From Verrucomicrobiaceae bacterium (GTDB taxonomy: Bacteria; Verrucomicrobiota; Verrucomicrobiia; Verrucomicrobiales; Verrucomicrobiaceae): 38,320 bases of DNA. The translations under genes and the position numbers were made by a program. The DNA is taken from NCBI GenBank assembly GCA_016795375.1, contig JAEUHJ010000116.1, positions 1-38,320 on the forward strand, given 5' to 3'. The notes below the pieces were generated by a model that ran no database searches, was not told the origin of the DNA, and saw only the letters and a program-made list of their open reading frames with translations. Positions 8,340-16,015 of this stretch are shown here, one piece after another. Position 1 is the stretch's first letter. Each line of letters begins with the position of its first letter.

Positions 8340-9180
8340 TGTTGGTCTGCTCACAGCGTTGCCAGAGCTCCTCCCCCACCCCGGCACGCATCGCGGCCTC
8401 ATGCTCGTCCTGCGCATAGCGCTGGCGGTTTTCTGCCGCACTGGTGCCTGCGGCAAAGTCTGCCGCCACCCGCGCATGCACCTCCATCACACGCTGGCGG
8501 TAATGCGTGAGATGCCACGCCACGTCCTCCACCACGCCGAAGTGCGTGAGGTAGAGCGCTTTGAAATCCCCCGCGCTCAGCCGCTCCACGGACTTCACAT
8601 AAGCCACGGGGTCAAACTGCGGCGGCGCGGCGGTGACGGAGAGGTAGCCGCTATGCTCCAGGCGCATGCCTGCCACATCTCCGGTGAAGCACACATCCCC
8701 GATGACGAACGCGTGGTGATGCCGCGCATGCCCAGGGGTGTCCCACGCGGTGATCTCCACCTCTCCGAGCTTCACACGTTCCCCGTCTTGCAAAGGGATG
8801 ACCAAGCCCGCAGGCGCAGGCAGCACCGCGCCCCACAGCGCGTCCATCTGGCTGCCATAGACGAGCCGGGCGCTCTCGATGAGCTTGGAGGGGTCGATCA
8901 AATGCCGCGCCGCGTTCGGGTGGCAGTGGATGGTGGCACCGATCTGCGCCCACCAGCCCGCCACGCCGGAGTGGTCGAGGTGGATGTGCGTGACGAAGAT
9001 CTTTTTGATGACCGACTCATCCACCCCCGCGTCACGGATGGCCGTGCGCAGCGTCTCCAGCGTCGATCCGGGGCCGGTCTCGATCAGCGCGTATTCCCCG
9101 CCGCTTTCGACGAGATAGGCGGCGATGAGGCCGGGCTTTCCGAGGAAATGCAGATCGAGGGTGTGGACGTGCATACGCAT
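8287..9180 (-). CDS. MBL-fold metallo-hydrolase
   Basis: 297 aa from ATG 9180 (MRMHVHTLDLHFLGKPGLIAAYLVE); the ATG at 9174 is an equal alternative. The metallo-beta-lactamase-fold signature THIHLDHSG (HxHxDH) is near residue 87. The later metal ligands are in DTPGHARHHHAF and FTGDVAG, and a His in LTHFG closes the site. The fold serves hydrolases and oxidoreductases (glyoxalase II, lactonases, quorum-signal or phosphodiester hydrolases). The specific substrate is not evident. It lies downstream of korB on the same strand, separated by two 17-bp palindromes. Its 3' end overlaps the convergent gene at 7587-8339. Confidence 0.88.
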   Translation of the reverse strand: MRMHVHTLDLHFLGKPGLIAAYLVESGGEYALIETGPGSTLETLRTAIRDAGVDESVIKKIFVTHIHLDHSGVAGWWAQIGATIHCHPNAARHLIDPSKLIESARLVYGSQMDALWGAVLPAPAGLVIPLQDGERVKLGEVEITAWDTPGHARHHHAFVIGDVCFTGDVAGMRLEHSGYLSVTAAPPQFDPVAYVKSVERLSAGDFKALYLTHFGVVEDVAWHLTHYRQRVMEVHARVAADFAAGTSAAENRQRYAQDEHEAAMRAGVGEELWQRCEQTNITSMCADGVRWYCERGR

Positions 9181-9185
9181 GGAGA

Positions 9186-9243
9186 GCCGACGATTCGTCG
9201 GCATTCCACTGATTTGTTGGCGGGCAGGCGACGATTCGTCGCC
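9186..9243. repeat. Two 17-bp palindromes with compensating base changes
   Basis: gccgacgattcgtcggc at 9186-9202 and ggcgacgattcgtcgcc at 9227-9243 share the same 13-bp core (cgacga-t-tcgtcg). The outer pairs differ (gcc/ggc versus ggc/gcc), yet each copy stays perfectly self-complementary. They are 41 bp apart and fill the 75-bp gap between the end of korB and the start of the MBL gene. No T-run follows, so this is not a classical intrinsic terminator. A REP-like element or a paired operator is possible. Confidence 0.75.
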
Positions 9244-9255
9244 ACTCCATAACAA

Positions 9256-10179
9256 TCAGCGCATGATCTCGAGCCGCTTGCGCAGCACATCCTTGCCGCT
9301 CATGCCGGTGAGCTTGGACTGGGTGGCGTCGATCCACTTCTGCTCCAGGGCGTTCTTGGTGGGCTGCCGGGTCTCGTAGAAGACGCCGAATTTGCCGGGA
9401 GAGGGCAGGTTGGCGAGCTGGTAGGCGGCGACGTCGTCTTTCACGTCGTGCTGGGTTTCGTCGATGATGTCGTAGGTGCCGCCTTTGCGCGGGGTGCTGT
9501 CGTCAAAGCTGCCTTCGTAGAACATGACGCATTCGCTGAGGCATTCGACGACGCTGAAGCCGTCGTGCAGGATGGCGCGCTCAAAGGTATCGACCATGTG
9601 TTTGACCTGGGCGGCGTGGGTGCGGGCGATGAAGGTGGCACCGCTGGCGAGGAGCTGCTTCATGGGGTTGATGGGGCGGTCGATGGCGCCGGTGGGGTCG
9701 GTCTTGGACTTGAAGCCTTGGGGGCTGGTGGGGCTGGTCTGCTTCTTGGTGAGGCCATAGACGTAGTTGTCCATGATGACGTAGGTGAGCTTCACGTTTT
9801 TGCGCGCGGCGTGGTTGAGGTGGTTGCCGCCGATGGAGAAGCCGTCGCCGTCACCGCCGAAGACGAAGACGTGGACGTCTGGACGGCTGAGGGAGATGCC
9901 GGTGGCGAGCGGAAGCGCGCGGCCATGGATGAAATGGATGCCGTGCGTGTTCATGAAGTAGGGGAAGCGGCTGGAGCAGCCGATGCCGGCGACGCAGACG
10001 ATCTTCTCGTGGGTGTACTGGAGTTTTTCGAGCACCTTGTAGAAGGCGGCGAGCACGGCGAAGTCGCCGCAGCCGGGGCACCAGGTGGGGTGGTCGGCGG
10101 TGAGGATTTTTTTCGTGAGCTTATCGGCGGCGGGGACGGCTGGAGCGGAGGCCGGAGCTTCGATGGTGGCGGAGGACAT
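9256..10179 (-). CDS. korB: 2-oxoacid:ferredoxin oxidoreductase, beta (TPP-binding) subunit
   Basis: 307 aa from ATG 10179. The sequence WCPGCGDFAV near residue 35, GIGCSSRFPYF, and the thiamine-pyrophosphate/Mg segment GDGDGFSIGGNHLNHAARKN with the following NYVYGLTKKQTSPTS are characteristic of KorB/PorB proteins. With the alpha subunit it oxidatively decarboxylates a 2-oxoacid, most likely 2-oxoglutarate, to the acyl-CoA and passes electrons to ferredoxin through an iron-sulfur centre. It follows korA by 39 bp and is surely in the same transcript. The exact 2-oxoacid is inferred from the two-gene layout with a fused gamma/alpha partner, usual for 2-oxoglutarate enzymes. Confidence 0.93.
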   Translation of the reverse strand: MSSATIEAPASAPAVPAADKLTKKILTADHPTWCPGCGDFAVLAAFYKVLEKLQYTHEKIVCVAGIGCSSRFPYFMNTHGIHFIHGRALPLATGISLSRPDVHVFVFGGDGDGFSIGGNHLNHAARKNVKLTYVIMDNYVYGLTKKQTSPTSPQGFKSKTDPTGAIDRPINPMKQLLASGATFIARTHAAQVKHMVDTFERAILHDGFSVVECLSECVMFYEGSFDDSTPRKGGTYDIIDETQHDVKDDVAAYQLANLPSPGKFGVFYETRQPTKNALEQKWIDATQSKLTGMSGKDVLRKRLEIMR

Positions 10180-10218
10180 GATGGAAGGAAGGTGAAGGAT
10201 TGCGGGTGACGAGGCGGA

Positions 10219-12009
10219 TCACTGGGCGGTCATGACTTTCTCGACGCCGGTGACGATCTCGCGGATGCGGTAGGCGAGGCCGTCGGTCTTGCAGAGGGAC
10301 TGGATTTTCGGGTCGGCGTAGGCGGCGCGGATCATCATGGCGAGCTGGCCGTGGCCATAGACGCCGTAGTCGTTCATTTCGACGACGACGACGTTCTTGA
10401 ACTTCGCCCACAAACGGTCGAGTCCGGCGGGCATCGGATGGATGTGGCGGATGTGGGCGGCGCCGATCTTGTGGCCTTCGCTGCGGAGGCGGTTGACGGC
10501 TTCTTTGATGGGGCCGTAGGTGCTGCCCCAGCCGATGAGGAGGACGTCGCCCTCCTTGTCGCCATAGATTTCGGGCAGAGGCAGCTTTTTGCTCAGATCA
10601 ATGAGCTTGTTGCGGCGCTTCGCGGTCATCTGCGTGTGCATTTTCGGGCTGCCGGCAGGGTGGCCGTGCTCGTCGTGCTCAAGGCCGGAGACGTGCGGAT
10701 ACTTGCCGGCGAGTTTCGTGCCCGGAGGTGCGTGGCGGGTGATTTTGTCGAGCGGGTAGGGCTTGAAGTCGGCGTCGCGTTCGGAGATGTCGAGCGTGGG
10801 CTCGACCCAGTGCTTGTCGAGATCGGGCTCGGTGAATGCCTCGATGCGGCTGCTGAGCGCCTGGTCGCTGAGGATGATGACGGGGCAGGAGTACTCGCGG
10901 GCGAGCCTGCCAGCTTCGAGGGCGATGTAGAAGCAGTCTTCCACATCCTGTGGGGCGAGGACGATGCGCGGCGCGTCGCCGTGGCTGCCGTAGATGGCCT
11001 GCATGAGGTCGGACTGCTCGACGCTGGTGGGCAGGCCGGTGGAGGGGCCGCCGCGCTGGACGTTGACGACGATGAGTGGTATCTCCGCCATGCTGGCGTA
11101 GCTGAGCGCCTCCATTTTGAGGCTCAAGCCTGGGCCGGAGCTGCCGGTGATGGCGAGGTGGCCCGCGTAAGCCGCGCCGATGGTCATGGAGACGGCGGCC
11201 AGTTCGTCTTCGGCCTGGACATAGATGCCGCCGTATTTGGGCAGCTCGCTGCGCAGGGTTTCCATGATGCCGGACCATGGGGTGATGGGATAGGCGGCAC
11301 CGTAACGCACGCCGGCGGCGATGAGGCCCATGGACATGATGGTGTTGCCGTCGGTGCTGATGCGATGCTCGTCGGTGTGCTCGCCTTCTTCGAAGTTGAA
11401 GGTGCCCATGTCGCCGATGGGGTAGGCGTAACCGGCGTCGAAAGCCAGCATGGCGGTGCGCAGCACGCTCTCATCCTTCTTGCCGAACTGGCGCTCGATG
11501 ATGCCGGAGAGCTTGTCCTTATCGAGCTGATAGACGGCGCAGAGGAGGCCGAGGACAAACATGTTTTTGCCGCGATCCTTCGCCGAACCACCGATGGCCT
11601 CGATGGTGGCGGCGGTGAACGGAATGCCGATGTGATGGACGCCGCGTTCGTTTTTCACCTCCTTCACCTCGCCGCTGTCATAGAAGCAGATGCCGCCTTC
11701 GCGCAGGACGCTGATGTGGTCGTTGTAGCTGTGCTGGTAGAAGGCGACGAGCACGTCGCTCTCATCCCCCGCCGTGAGGACATGCCCGGAGCCGAGGTGG
11801 AGCTGGAAGATCGACGGCCCGCCCGAAATCGTGGACGGGATCGTCATGTAAGTCATCACATCATGCTGCGTGCGGCCTGCGAGGCGGGCGAGGAAGCCGC
11901 CGATGGACTGGATGCCGTCCTGGGAGTTGCCCGCGAGGCGGATGACGGCGTTACGCAGTGTTTGAGTGGCGGGAGACGACGCGGAAACGGGAGCTGTGGC
12001 TGTGGACAT
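10219..12009 (-). CDS. korA: 2-oxoacid:ferredoxin oxidoreductase, fused gamma/alpha subunit
   Basis: 596 aa from ATG 12009. Residues about 20-195 form the gamma domain (RLAGNSQDGIQSIGG, DVMTYMTIPSTISGGPS). Residues about 215-590 form the alpha pyrimidine-binding region with AAYPITPWSGIMETL, ITGSSGPGLSLKMEALSYASMAEIP and NVQRGGPSTGLPTSVEQSDL, all classic for this family. The C-terminal part (DVLLIGWGSTYGPIKEAVNRL) is the transketolase-C-like domain. It works with KorB in ferredoxin-linked 2-oxoacid oxidation, replacing or supplementing a 2-oxoglutarate dehydrogenase complex. The opposite strand is open over most of this gene and runs in frame into rpmE, a high-G+C artefact. Confidence 0.93.
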   Translation of the reverse strand: MSTATAPVSASSPATQTLRNAVIRLAGNSQDGIQSIGGFLARLAGRTQHDVMTYMTIPSTISGGPSIFQLHLGSGHVLTAGDESDVLVAFYQHSYNDHISVLREGGICFYDSGEVKEVKNERGVHHIGIPFTAATIEAIGGSAKDRGKNMFVLGLLCAVYQLDKDKLSGIIERQFGKKDESVLRTAMLAFDAGYAYPIGDMGTFNFEEGEHTDEHRISTDGNTIMSMGLIAAGVRYGAAYPITPWSGIMETLRSELPKYGGIYVQAEDELAAVSMTIGAAYAGHLAITGSSGPGLSLKMEALSYASMAEIPLIVVNVQRGGPSTGLPTSVEQSDLMQAIYGSHGDAPRIVLAPQDVEDCFYIALEAGRLAREYSCPVIILSDQALSSRIEAFTEPDLDKHWVEPTLDISERDADFKPYPLDKITRHAPPGTKLAGKYPHVSGLEHDEHGHPAGSPKMHTQMTAKRRNKLIDLSKKLPLPEIYGDKEGDVLLIGWGSTYGPIKEAVNRLRSEGHKIGAAHIRHIHPMPAGLDRLWAKFKNVVVVEMNDYGVYGHGQLAMMIRAAYADPKIQSLCKTDGLAYRIREIVTGVEKVMTAQ

Positions 12010-12175
12010 GGTTCGACTCGGGGGCTTTTATGCCAGTTGTTGATGGCAGTGACAGGAACGGCACCTTATGAAGGCTTTTGCAATCGTCCACGTCTGCGAA
12101 TGAGTTTTTTGATGACACGGGAAAATCACTCGCGCCCAAAGACGCCGCAAGCTCGTGAGATCGTGGAACTAGCCC

Positions 12176-12203
12176 TTGACCCATTCCTGAAAGCCACTAC
12201 CGT
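12176..12203 (+). promoter_or_regulatory. Possible sigma-70-type promoter for rpmE
   Basis: TTGACC (12176-12181), a 16-bp spacer and TACCGT (12198-12203), about 65 bp ahead of the rpmE start, inside the otherwise featureless 258-bp divergent gap between korA and rpmE. The -35 box is good, the -10 box is weak. Confidence 0.3.
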
Positions 12204-12267
12204 TCGCGCCCCACGCCCCGGCAGAAGCTGCATTCCGCGCCCCGCCCGGTCACGTGACCCCCACCTC

Positions 12268-12513
12268 ATGAAAGCCGAAGGCCATCCCAAAACCCACGAG
12301 ACGACGATCACCTGCACCTGCGGCGCCGTCTATAACACCATCTCCACCGTGCAGAACCTCCGCATCGGCATCTGCTCCGCCTGCCATCCGTATTTCACCG
12401 GCGAGCAGCGCTTCATCGACACCGCCGGCCGTGTGGACAAGTTCGCCCAGCGTTACGGCTCCACCCGCGCCCGCCGCACGGCTCCGAAGCCTTCCGAGGT
12501 CGCCAACGCCTAG
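12268..12513 (+). CDS. rpmE: Ribosomal protein L31 (zinc-ligand, C+ form)
   Basis: 81 aa from ATG 12268. The four zinc-ligand cysteines are in TCTCGAVYNT (CxC) and GICSACHPYFTGEQ (CxxC), followed by the conserved VDKFAQRYG. It is a component of the large ribosomal subunit near the central protuberance. Zinc-binding L31 often serves as a zinc reserve in bacteria that also have a C-minus paralogue (family knowledge; none is visible here). prfA follows, a widespread gene order, but a strong terminator between them suggests that much of the rpmE transcript ends before prfA. The open frame extends far upstream antisense to korA, so the start was fixed by homology to the L31 N-terminus. Confidence 0.96.
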   Translation: MKAEGHPKTHETTITCTCGAVYNTISTVQNLRIGICSACHPYFTGEQRFIDTAGRVDKFAQRYGSTRARRTAPKPSEVANA

Positions 12514-12538
12514 CTTCCAGTTTCCTCCTTTTAGCCAG

Positions 12539-12579
12539 AACGGTGCCCACGCCTTCGTGCGGGGCACCGTTTTGTTTTG
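12539..12579 (+). terminator. Intrinsic terminator after rpmE
   Basis: The 9-bp stem aacggtgcc (12539-12547) / ggcaccgtt (12563-12571) has a loop that itself pairs (cacg/cgtg) and is followed by ttgtttt. Stem strength, T-rich tail and position 26 bp after the rpmE stop make this a convincing rho-independent terminator. Confidence 0.85.
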
Positions 12580-12608
12580 TCCGCTTCGTTTCCAGCTCTC
12601 CGCCTTTC

Positions 12609-13688
12609 ATGGACTACTCCGCCGTCATCGCCGGCAAACGCACCCGCTTCGCCGATCTCGAGGACATCATCGGCCGCCCGAATTTCTACGACGACGCCAA
12701 ACGTGCCGGCGAGATGCTGCGTGAGCATCGTGCGCTGCAAAACCTGCTCACCCATTGGGCCACGTTCGAAAAAACACAAACTGAACTGGCCGAGAACCGC
12801 GTCATGGCGAAGTCACAGGACGACAAGGAACTCGCCGAAATGGCCGCCGCTGAGATTCCCGTGCTCGAAGAGCGCCTCGTCGATCTGGAAAAGGCCATCC
12901 AGGAGTCCATCCTGCCGCCCGACCCGCTCGAAGGCCGCGATGTGATCCTCGAAATCCGCGCCGGCACGGGCGGTGATGAGGCTTCGCTCTTCGCCGCCGA
13001 TCTCCTGCGCATGTACACCCGCTTCGCCGAAGGCCGCGGCTGGAAGATCGAACAGCTCGACGCCAGCCCCTCCGAAGTCGGCGGCTTCAAAGAAGTCATC
13101 GCCAAGATCAGCGGCGAGGACGTTTACCGCGTCATGAAATACGAGAGCGGCGTCCACCGCGTGCAGCGCGTGCCTGCCACTGAGGCGCAGGGCCGCATCC
13201 ACACCTCCGCCGCCACTGTCGCCGTCCTGCCCGAGGCCGAGGAGGTCGATCTCGAAATCAAATCTGACGAAGTCCGCATCGAAGTCTGCCGCTCCTCCGG
13301 CGCCGGCGGCCAGGGCGTGAACACCACTGACTCCGCCGTGCAAGTGCTCCACATCCCCACCGGCACCATCGTCCGCTGCCAGGACGGCCGCAGCCAGATC
13401 AAGAACAAGGAAAAAGCCCTCAACATCCTGCGCTCACGCCTCCTGGAGAAGAAACAGCAGGAGGAGGCCGCCAAATACTCCGCGCATCGCCGCAATCTCA
13501 TTGGCGGCGGCGGGCGCGAGGAAAAAATCCGCACCTACAACTACCCGCAGAACCGCGTGACCGACCACCGCATCGAGATGACGCTCTACAACCTCGACCA
13601 GTTCATCGAAGGCCGCATCACCGACATGCTCCAAGCCCTCCTCGCCAGCGACTTGAAGGAACGCCTCGCTGAAGCCGGGTTGAATTGA
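12609..13688 (+). CDS. prfA: Peptide chain release factor 1
   Basis: 359 aa from ATG 12609 (MDYSAVIAGKRTRFADLEDI). The universal GGQ tripeptide that triggers peptidyl-tRNA hydrolysis is in SSGAGGQGVNTTDSAVQ, near residue 232. The region VHRVQRVPATEAQGRIHTSAATVAV has the PAT-type recognition motif of RF1 (RF2 would have SPF). The long N-terminal helical domain and the C-terminal TDHRIEMTLYNLDQFIEGRI are also standard. It recognises UAA and UAG. Length is normal for RF1. The gene ends 4 bp from the convergent DUF4256 gene. An adjacent prmC (the methyltransferase that modifies GGQ), common in other bacteria, is not present here. Confidence 0.97.
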   Translation: MDYSAVIAGKRTRFADLEDIIGRPNFYDDAKRAGEMLREHRALQNLLTHWATFEKTQTELAENRVMAKSQDDKELAEMAAAEIPVLEERLVDLEKAIQESILPPDPLEGRDVILEIRAGTGGDEASLFAADLLRMYTRFAEGRGWKIEQLDASPSEVGGFKEVIAKISGEDVYRVMKYESGVHRVQRVPATEAQGRIHTSAATVAVLPEAEEVDLEIKSDEVRIEVCRSSGAGGQGVNTTDSAVQVLHIPTGTIVRCQDGRSQIKNKEKALNILRSRLLEKKQQEEAAKYSAHRRNLIGGGGREEKIRTYNYPQNRVTDHRIEMTLYNLDQFIEGRITDMLQALLASDLKERLAEAGLN

Positions 13689-13692
13689 GGGT

Positions 13693-14274
13693 TCACACCC
13701 TCAACACGCCGCGGAAGCCGCGTGCCGCGTAGTACGACTGCGCGCCGTTGTGCCCCACGAAGACGCGGCCGTAGCGGCGCTCAGCATAGAGCGCGCCGCC
13801 GAGTTCCCGCAACGTCTCAGGTGTCTTCACCCAACTCGATGTTTTTCTGTCAAACTCCCCCAGCTTCTGCAGCTCGAGATATTCATCCTCCGTCAACAAC
13901 TCCACGCCCATCGTCGCAGCCATGTCCATCGCCGTCGTCTTCGGCCGGTGCTCCTTCCGCGACTCCCAGCCTTCGCGGTCGTAGCACACGCTGACGCGGC
14001 CCGCCGGCGTTTCAGGCGAACAATCCACAAACAAGCACTCCCCCGTTTTCCCGTCGTGCCCGGCCACATCCGGCTCGCCACCGCTGCGTTCCATCTCCTG
14101 GAGCGCCCACAGCTTCGCCGGGCTGGAATTGAGCCTCGTCAGCACCTGGCACCATCGGACTCCTGGATGGCGGCCCATGTGCCTCTCGAAACGTTCCTTC
14201 AAAATCTCGAGCAGCTCCTCGCGCTGCCTGGAAGACATCTGTTTTTGAGCTTTCGCGTTTTTCATGTCTATCAT
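13693..14274 (-). CDS. DUF4256 family protein
   Basis: 193 aa from ATG 14274; the ATG at 14265 is also possible. The sequence strongly matches my memory of the DUF4256 family across its length: LLEILKERFERHMGRHPGVRW, KLWALQEMERSGGEPDV, GECLFVDCSPETPAGRVSVCYDREG, SRKEHRPKTTAMDMAATMGVELL, and the C-terminal FVGHNGAQSYYAARGFRGVLRV. The family has no established function. It is soluble, with no signal or membrane segment. It was the original neighbour of ssrA before the element inserted: its upstream side faces the left attachment repeat at 14361. Confidence 0.88.
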   Translation of the reverse strand: MIDMKNAKAQKQMSSRQREELLEILKERFERHMGRHPGVRWCQVLTRLNSSPAKLWALQEMERSGGEPDVAGHDGKTGECLFVDCSPETPAGRVSVCYDREGWESRKEHRPKTTAMDMAATMGVELLTEDEYLELQKLGEFDRKTSSWVKTPETLRELGGALYAERRYGRVFVGHNGAQSYYAARGFRGVLRV

Positions 14275-14360
14275 GGGTTGGCGTTGCCTGGCATCCAGGC
14301 AGCACGACCATCTCCCCTCCCCGGTCCGAGGCTGATTGCCATTGCTCTGCCTGTCCGTTT

Positions 14361-14420
14361 TCAAACTCACTTCATCGAAATTCGATGAAGTGGAGGCGAG
14401 GGGAGTTGAACCCCTGTTCG
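14361..14420. repeat. Left attachment-site repeat (tmRNA 3'-end mimic)
   Basis: This 60-bp stretch aligns without gaps to 22543-22602, 52/60 identical by hand count, with an unbroken 18-bp match gaagtggaggcgagggga (14387-14404). On the minus strand it reads as the T-arm plus 3' acceptor strand of the tmRNA (AGGGGTTCAACTCCCCTCGCCTCCA). It also contains the perfect inverted repeat ttcatcgaa-a-ttcgatgaa (14371-14389). It marks the distal end of the element. A further 9-bp match (aataaccat, 14444-14452 versus 22603-22611) follows after 23 extra bases. Confidence 0.88.
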
Positions 14421-14464
14421 CCCAGAGGCCACTTCGCTAGACCAATAACCATTGAAAGTCAATA

Positions 14465-14522
14465 ACTTATAAGTCATCAATGTTGTTGAAATCGTCGGCG
14501 CTTGTCTTACTTCTTGTCTTAC
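14465..14522 (+). promoter_or_regulatory. Integrase upstream region: palindrome and twin TGTCTTAC motifs
   Basis: The perfect 10-bp palindrome acttataagt is at 14465-14474. TGTCTTAC occurs at 14503-14510 and 14515-14522, 12 bp start to start, ending 3 bp before the integrase ATG. The same pair with the same spacing is at 22511-22530 near the other end. Probable integrase arm-binding sites that also overlap the integrase control region, allowing autoregulation (inference). Confidence 0.6.
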
Positions 14523-14525
14523 CTC

Positions 14526-15674
14526 ATGGCCTCCATTTGGAAACATCCCAAGAGCCGCTTCTGGTATGCCCGCTATCTCGGCCCCGATGGCCGCTGGCGC
14601 AATGCGTCCACAAAGACCACGGAGCGCAAAGCGGCAATGAAGCTCGCGGATGAATACGAAGGCGCATCCAAAGCCCGCCGCACGGCCACGCAGGCACGCC
14701 GTGTGCTCTCTCGCCTTCATGCCGAAATCACCGGCGAGGCGCTGCCCAGCTCATCCGTCCGCGCCTTCGTGGCGAACTGGCTTCGTGAGAAGCGCGGCAC
14801 GTCGAAATCCACGCAGGCGTTTTACCTGAACAGCGCCACGAAGTTTCTCGCTCATCTGGATGCGCTTGCGGATGATGAGCTTTCGATGGTGGCAAAGGAG
14901 CACATCGTTTCCTTTCGGAATGCCATGCTCGAAAAGCTCTCCGCGAAGGCCACGAATCATCACCTCAAGGTCGTGAAGATGCTTTTCCGCGCCGCCCGTC
15001 GTGATGGCTTTGTCGTGGATGATCCTTCGGAGTTTGTGGAGACGATCCGTGAGAAGAAGGCGGACAAGAAGCGCCGCCGTCCGTTCTCGCTCGATGAAAT
15101 CCGCGCCGTGCTGGCCGTGGCCGATGATGAATGGCGCTCCATGATCCTTTTCGGCCTCTACACCGGCCAGCGAATCGGCGACGTGGCCCGGCTTACTTGG
15201 GCGAATGTCGATCTCGACAAGAGCCAGGTGCGGCTCGTGACGCAAAAGACCGGCGCGGCACTGCGCATCGCGATGACCGCGCCACTCCGCGCGCACATCG
15301 AAACCCTGCCCGCGCCCGATGCGCGGCCTGATTGTGCGCCACTGCACCCGCGAGCCTGCGCACTACTCGAAAGGAACGGCAAAAGCGGCACGCTCTCGAA
15401 CCAGTTCGCCGATCTGCTCGCGCTCGCTGGCCTGCGAATGAAGAAGGCTCACCGTGTCACCACCGGCGAGGGCCGCGATGGACGCCACGACAACGAACAG
15501 CTTTCCTTTCACAGCCTGCGGCACAGCGCTGTTACCCTGCTCAAAGAGGCGGGCATTCCTGCCGCCGTCGTGCAAGAGTTCATCGGCCACGAATCCGCGC
15601 AGATTTCCGAACTCTACACCACTGTAGGCGAGGAATCGCTCACGAAAGCCGCCGCCGCGTTTCCCGCGCTGTGA
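14526..15674 (+). CDS. Tyrosine recombinase / site-specific integrase
   Basis: 382 aa from ATG 14526 (MASIWKHPKSRFWYARYLGPDG); a TTG at 14502 would lie inside the arm-site repeats. An N-terminal arm-binding-like segment (about 1-60) is followed by a SAM-like core-binding domain (about 70-165) and the catalytic domain. The catalytic residues are readable: Arg in LYTGQRIGDVARL (about 215), H-x-x-R in FHSLRHSAVTLL (about 328-331), His in EFIGHES, and the nucleophile Tyr in ISELYTTVG (about 363). It would insert and excise the element at ssrA together with host factors and an Xis. Its position next to the distal attachment repeat and its inward orientation fit the integration model. Confidence 0.95.
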   Translation: MASIWKHPKSRFWYARYLGPDGRWRNASTKTTERKAAMKLADEYEGASKARRTATQARRVLSRLHAEITGEALPSSSVRAFVANWLREKRGTSKSTQAFYLNSATKFLAHLDALADDELSMVAKEHIVSFRNAMLEKLSAKATNHHLKVVKMLFRAARRDGFVVDDPSEFVETIREKKADKKRRRPFSLDEIRAVLAVADDEWRSMILFGLYTGQRIGDVARLTWANVDLDKSQVRLVTQKTGAALRIAMTAPLRAHIETLPAPDARPDCAPLHPRACALLERNGKSGTLSNQFADLLALAGLRMKKAHRVTTGEGRDGRHDNEQLSFHSLRHSAVTLLKEAGIPAAVVQEFIGHESAQISELYTTVGEESLTKAAAAFPAL

Positions 15675-15763
15675 TCCTCGCGGGCAATGGGGAAAAATTC
15701 CCGGCCTCAAAACCCATTCCGCAGCCACCTCGCTCATGGCCTGCCGTGCCTCGCGCTTTTCAT

Positions 15764-16015
15764 TTACCCGCCTCCATTGCTCCACAGAAACCAACGCCTC
15801 TTTTTTTCAGGTGTGATAGCGCCGCTTCGATCTTGGCTGCTCTCTCGTATTGCCGCCGCTGCTGTTCCTACTTTTTTGTGTTGCCGCAGATGTTGCCACT
15901 TTTTGATACTACAGCCCTCCACGCACCGCCCATTGCCGCCCTTCACATCTTCCCGGCCATGAGCGCCGGGATTCTTTCCATCCCTCCGCCCGCCGCTCAG
16001 AAAACAGCTTCTCAC
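15764..16015 (-). CDS. Possible small protein overlapping the serine recombinase stop
   Basis: A GTG at 16015 opens an 83-codon frame whose start overlaps the recombinase stop as GTGA, the same coupling seen in most element genes. The protein is rich in Gly, Arg and Lys (IKKWQHLRQHKKVG, TPEKKRRWFLW) and matches nothing I recognise. Composition gives weak support, so it may be a chance frame. Apart from it, the 337-bp gap between the integrase stop (15674) and the recombinase stop (16012) shows no clear feature. Confidence 0.22.
   Translation of the reverse strand: MRSCFLSGGRRDGKNPGAHGREDVKGGNGRCVEGCSIKKWQHLRQHKKVGTAAAAIRESSQDRSGAITPEKKRRWFLWSNGGG

Noticed and set aside
9186..9243. Twin palindromes as an intrinsic terminator of korAB
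   Set aside because: No T-run follows either palindrome on the minus strand, so a classical terminator is not supported.
10351..12267. Very long plus-strand frame antisense to korA, in frame with rpmE
   Set aside because: High-G+C third-position effect; no recognisable protein before the L31 start, and korA is unmistakable on the other strand.
14391..14450. Possible tRNA or second tmRNA at the left attachment repeat
   Set aside because: Only a T-arm and the 3' acceptor strand are present; no matching 5' strand, D-arm or anticodon arm. It is the attachment-site copy.
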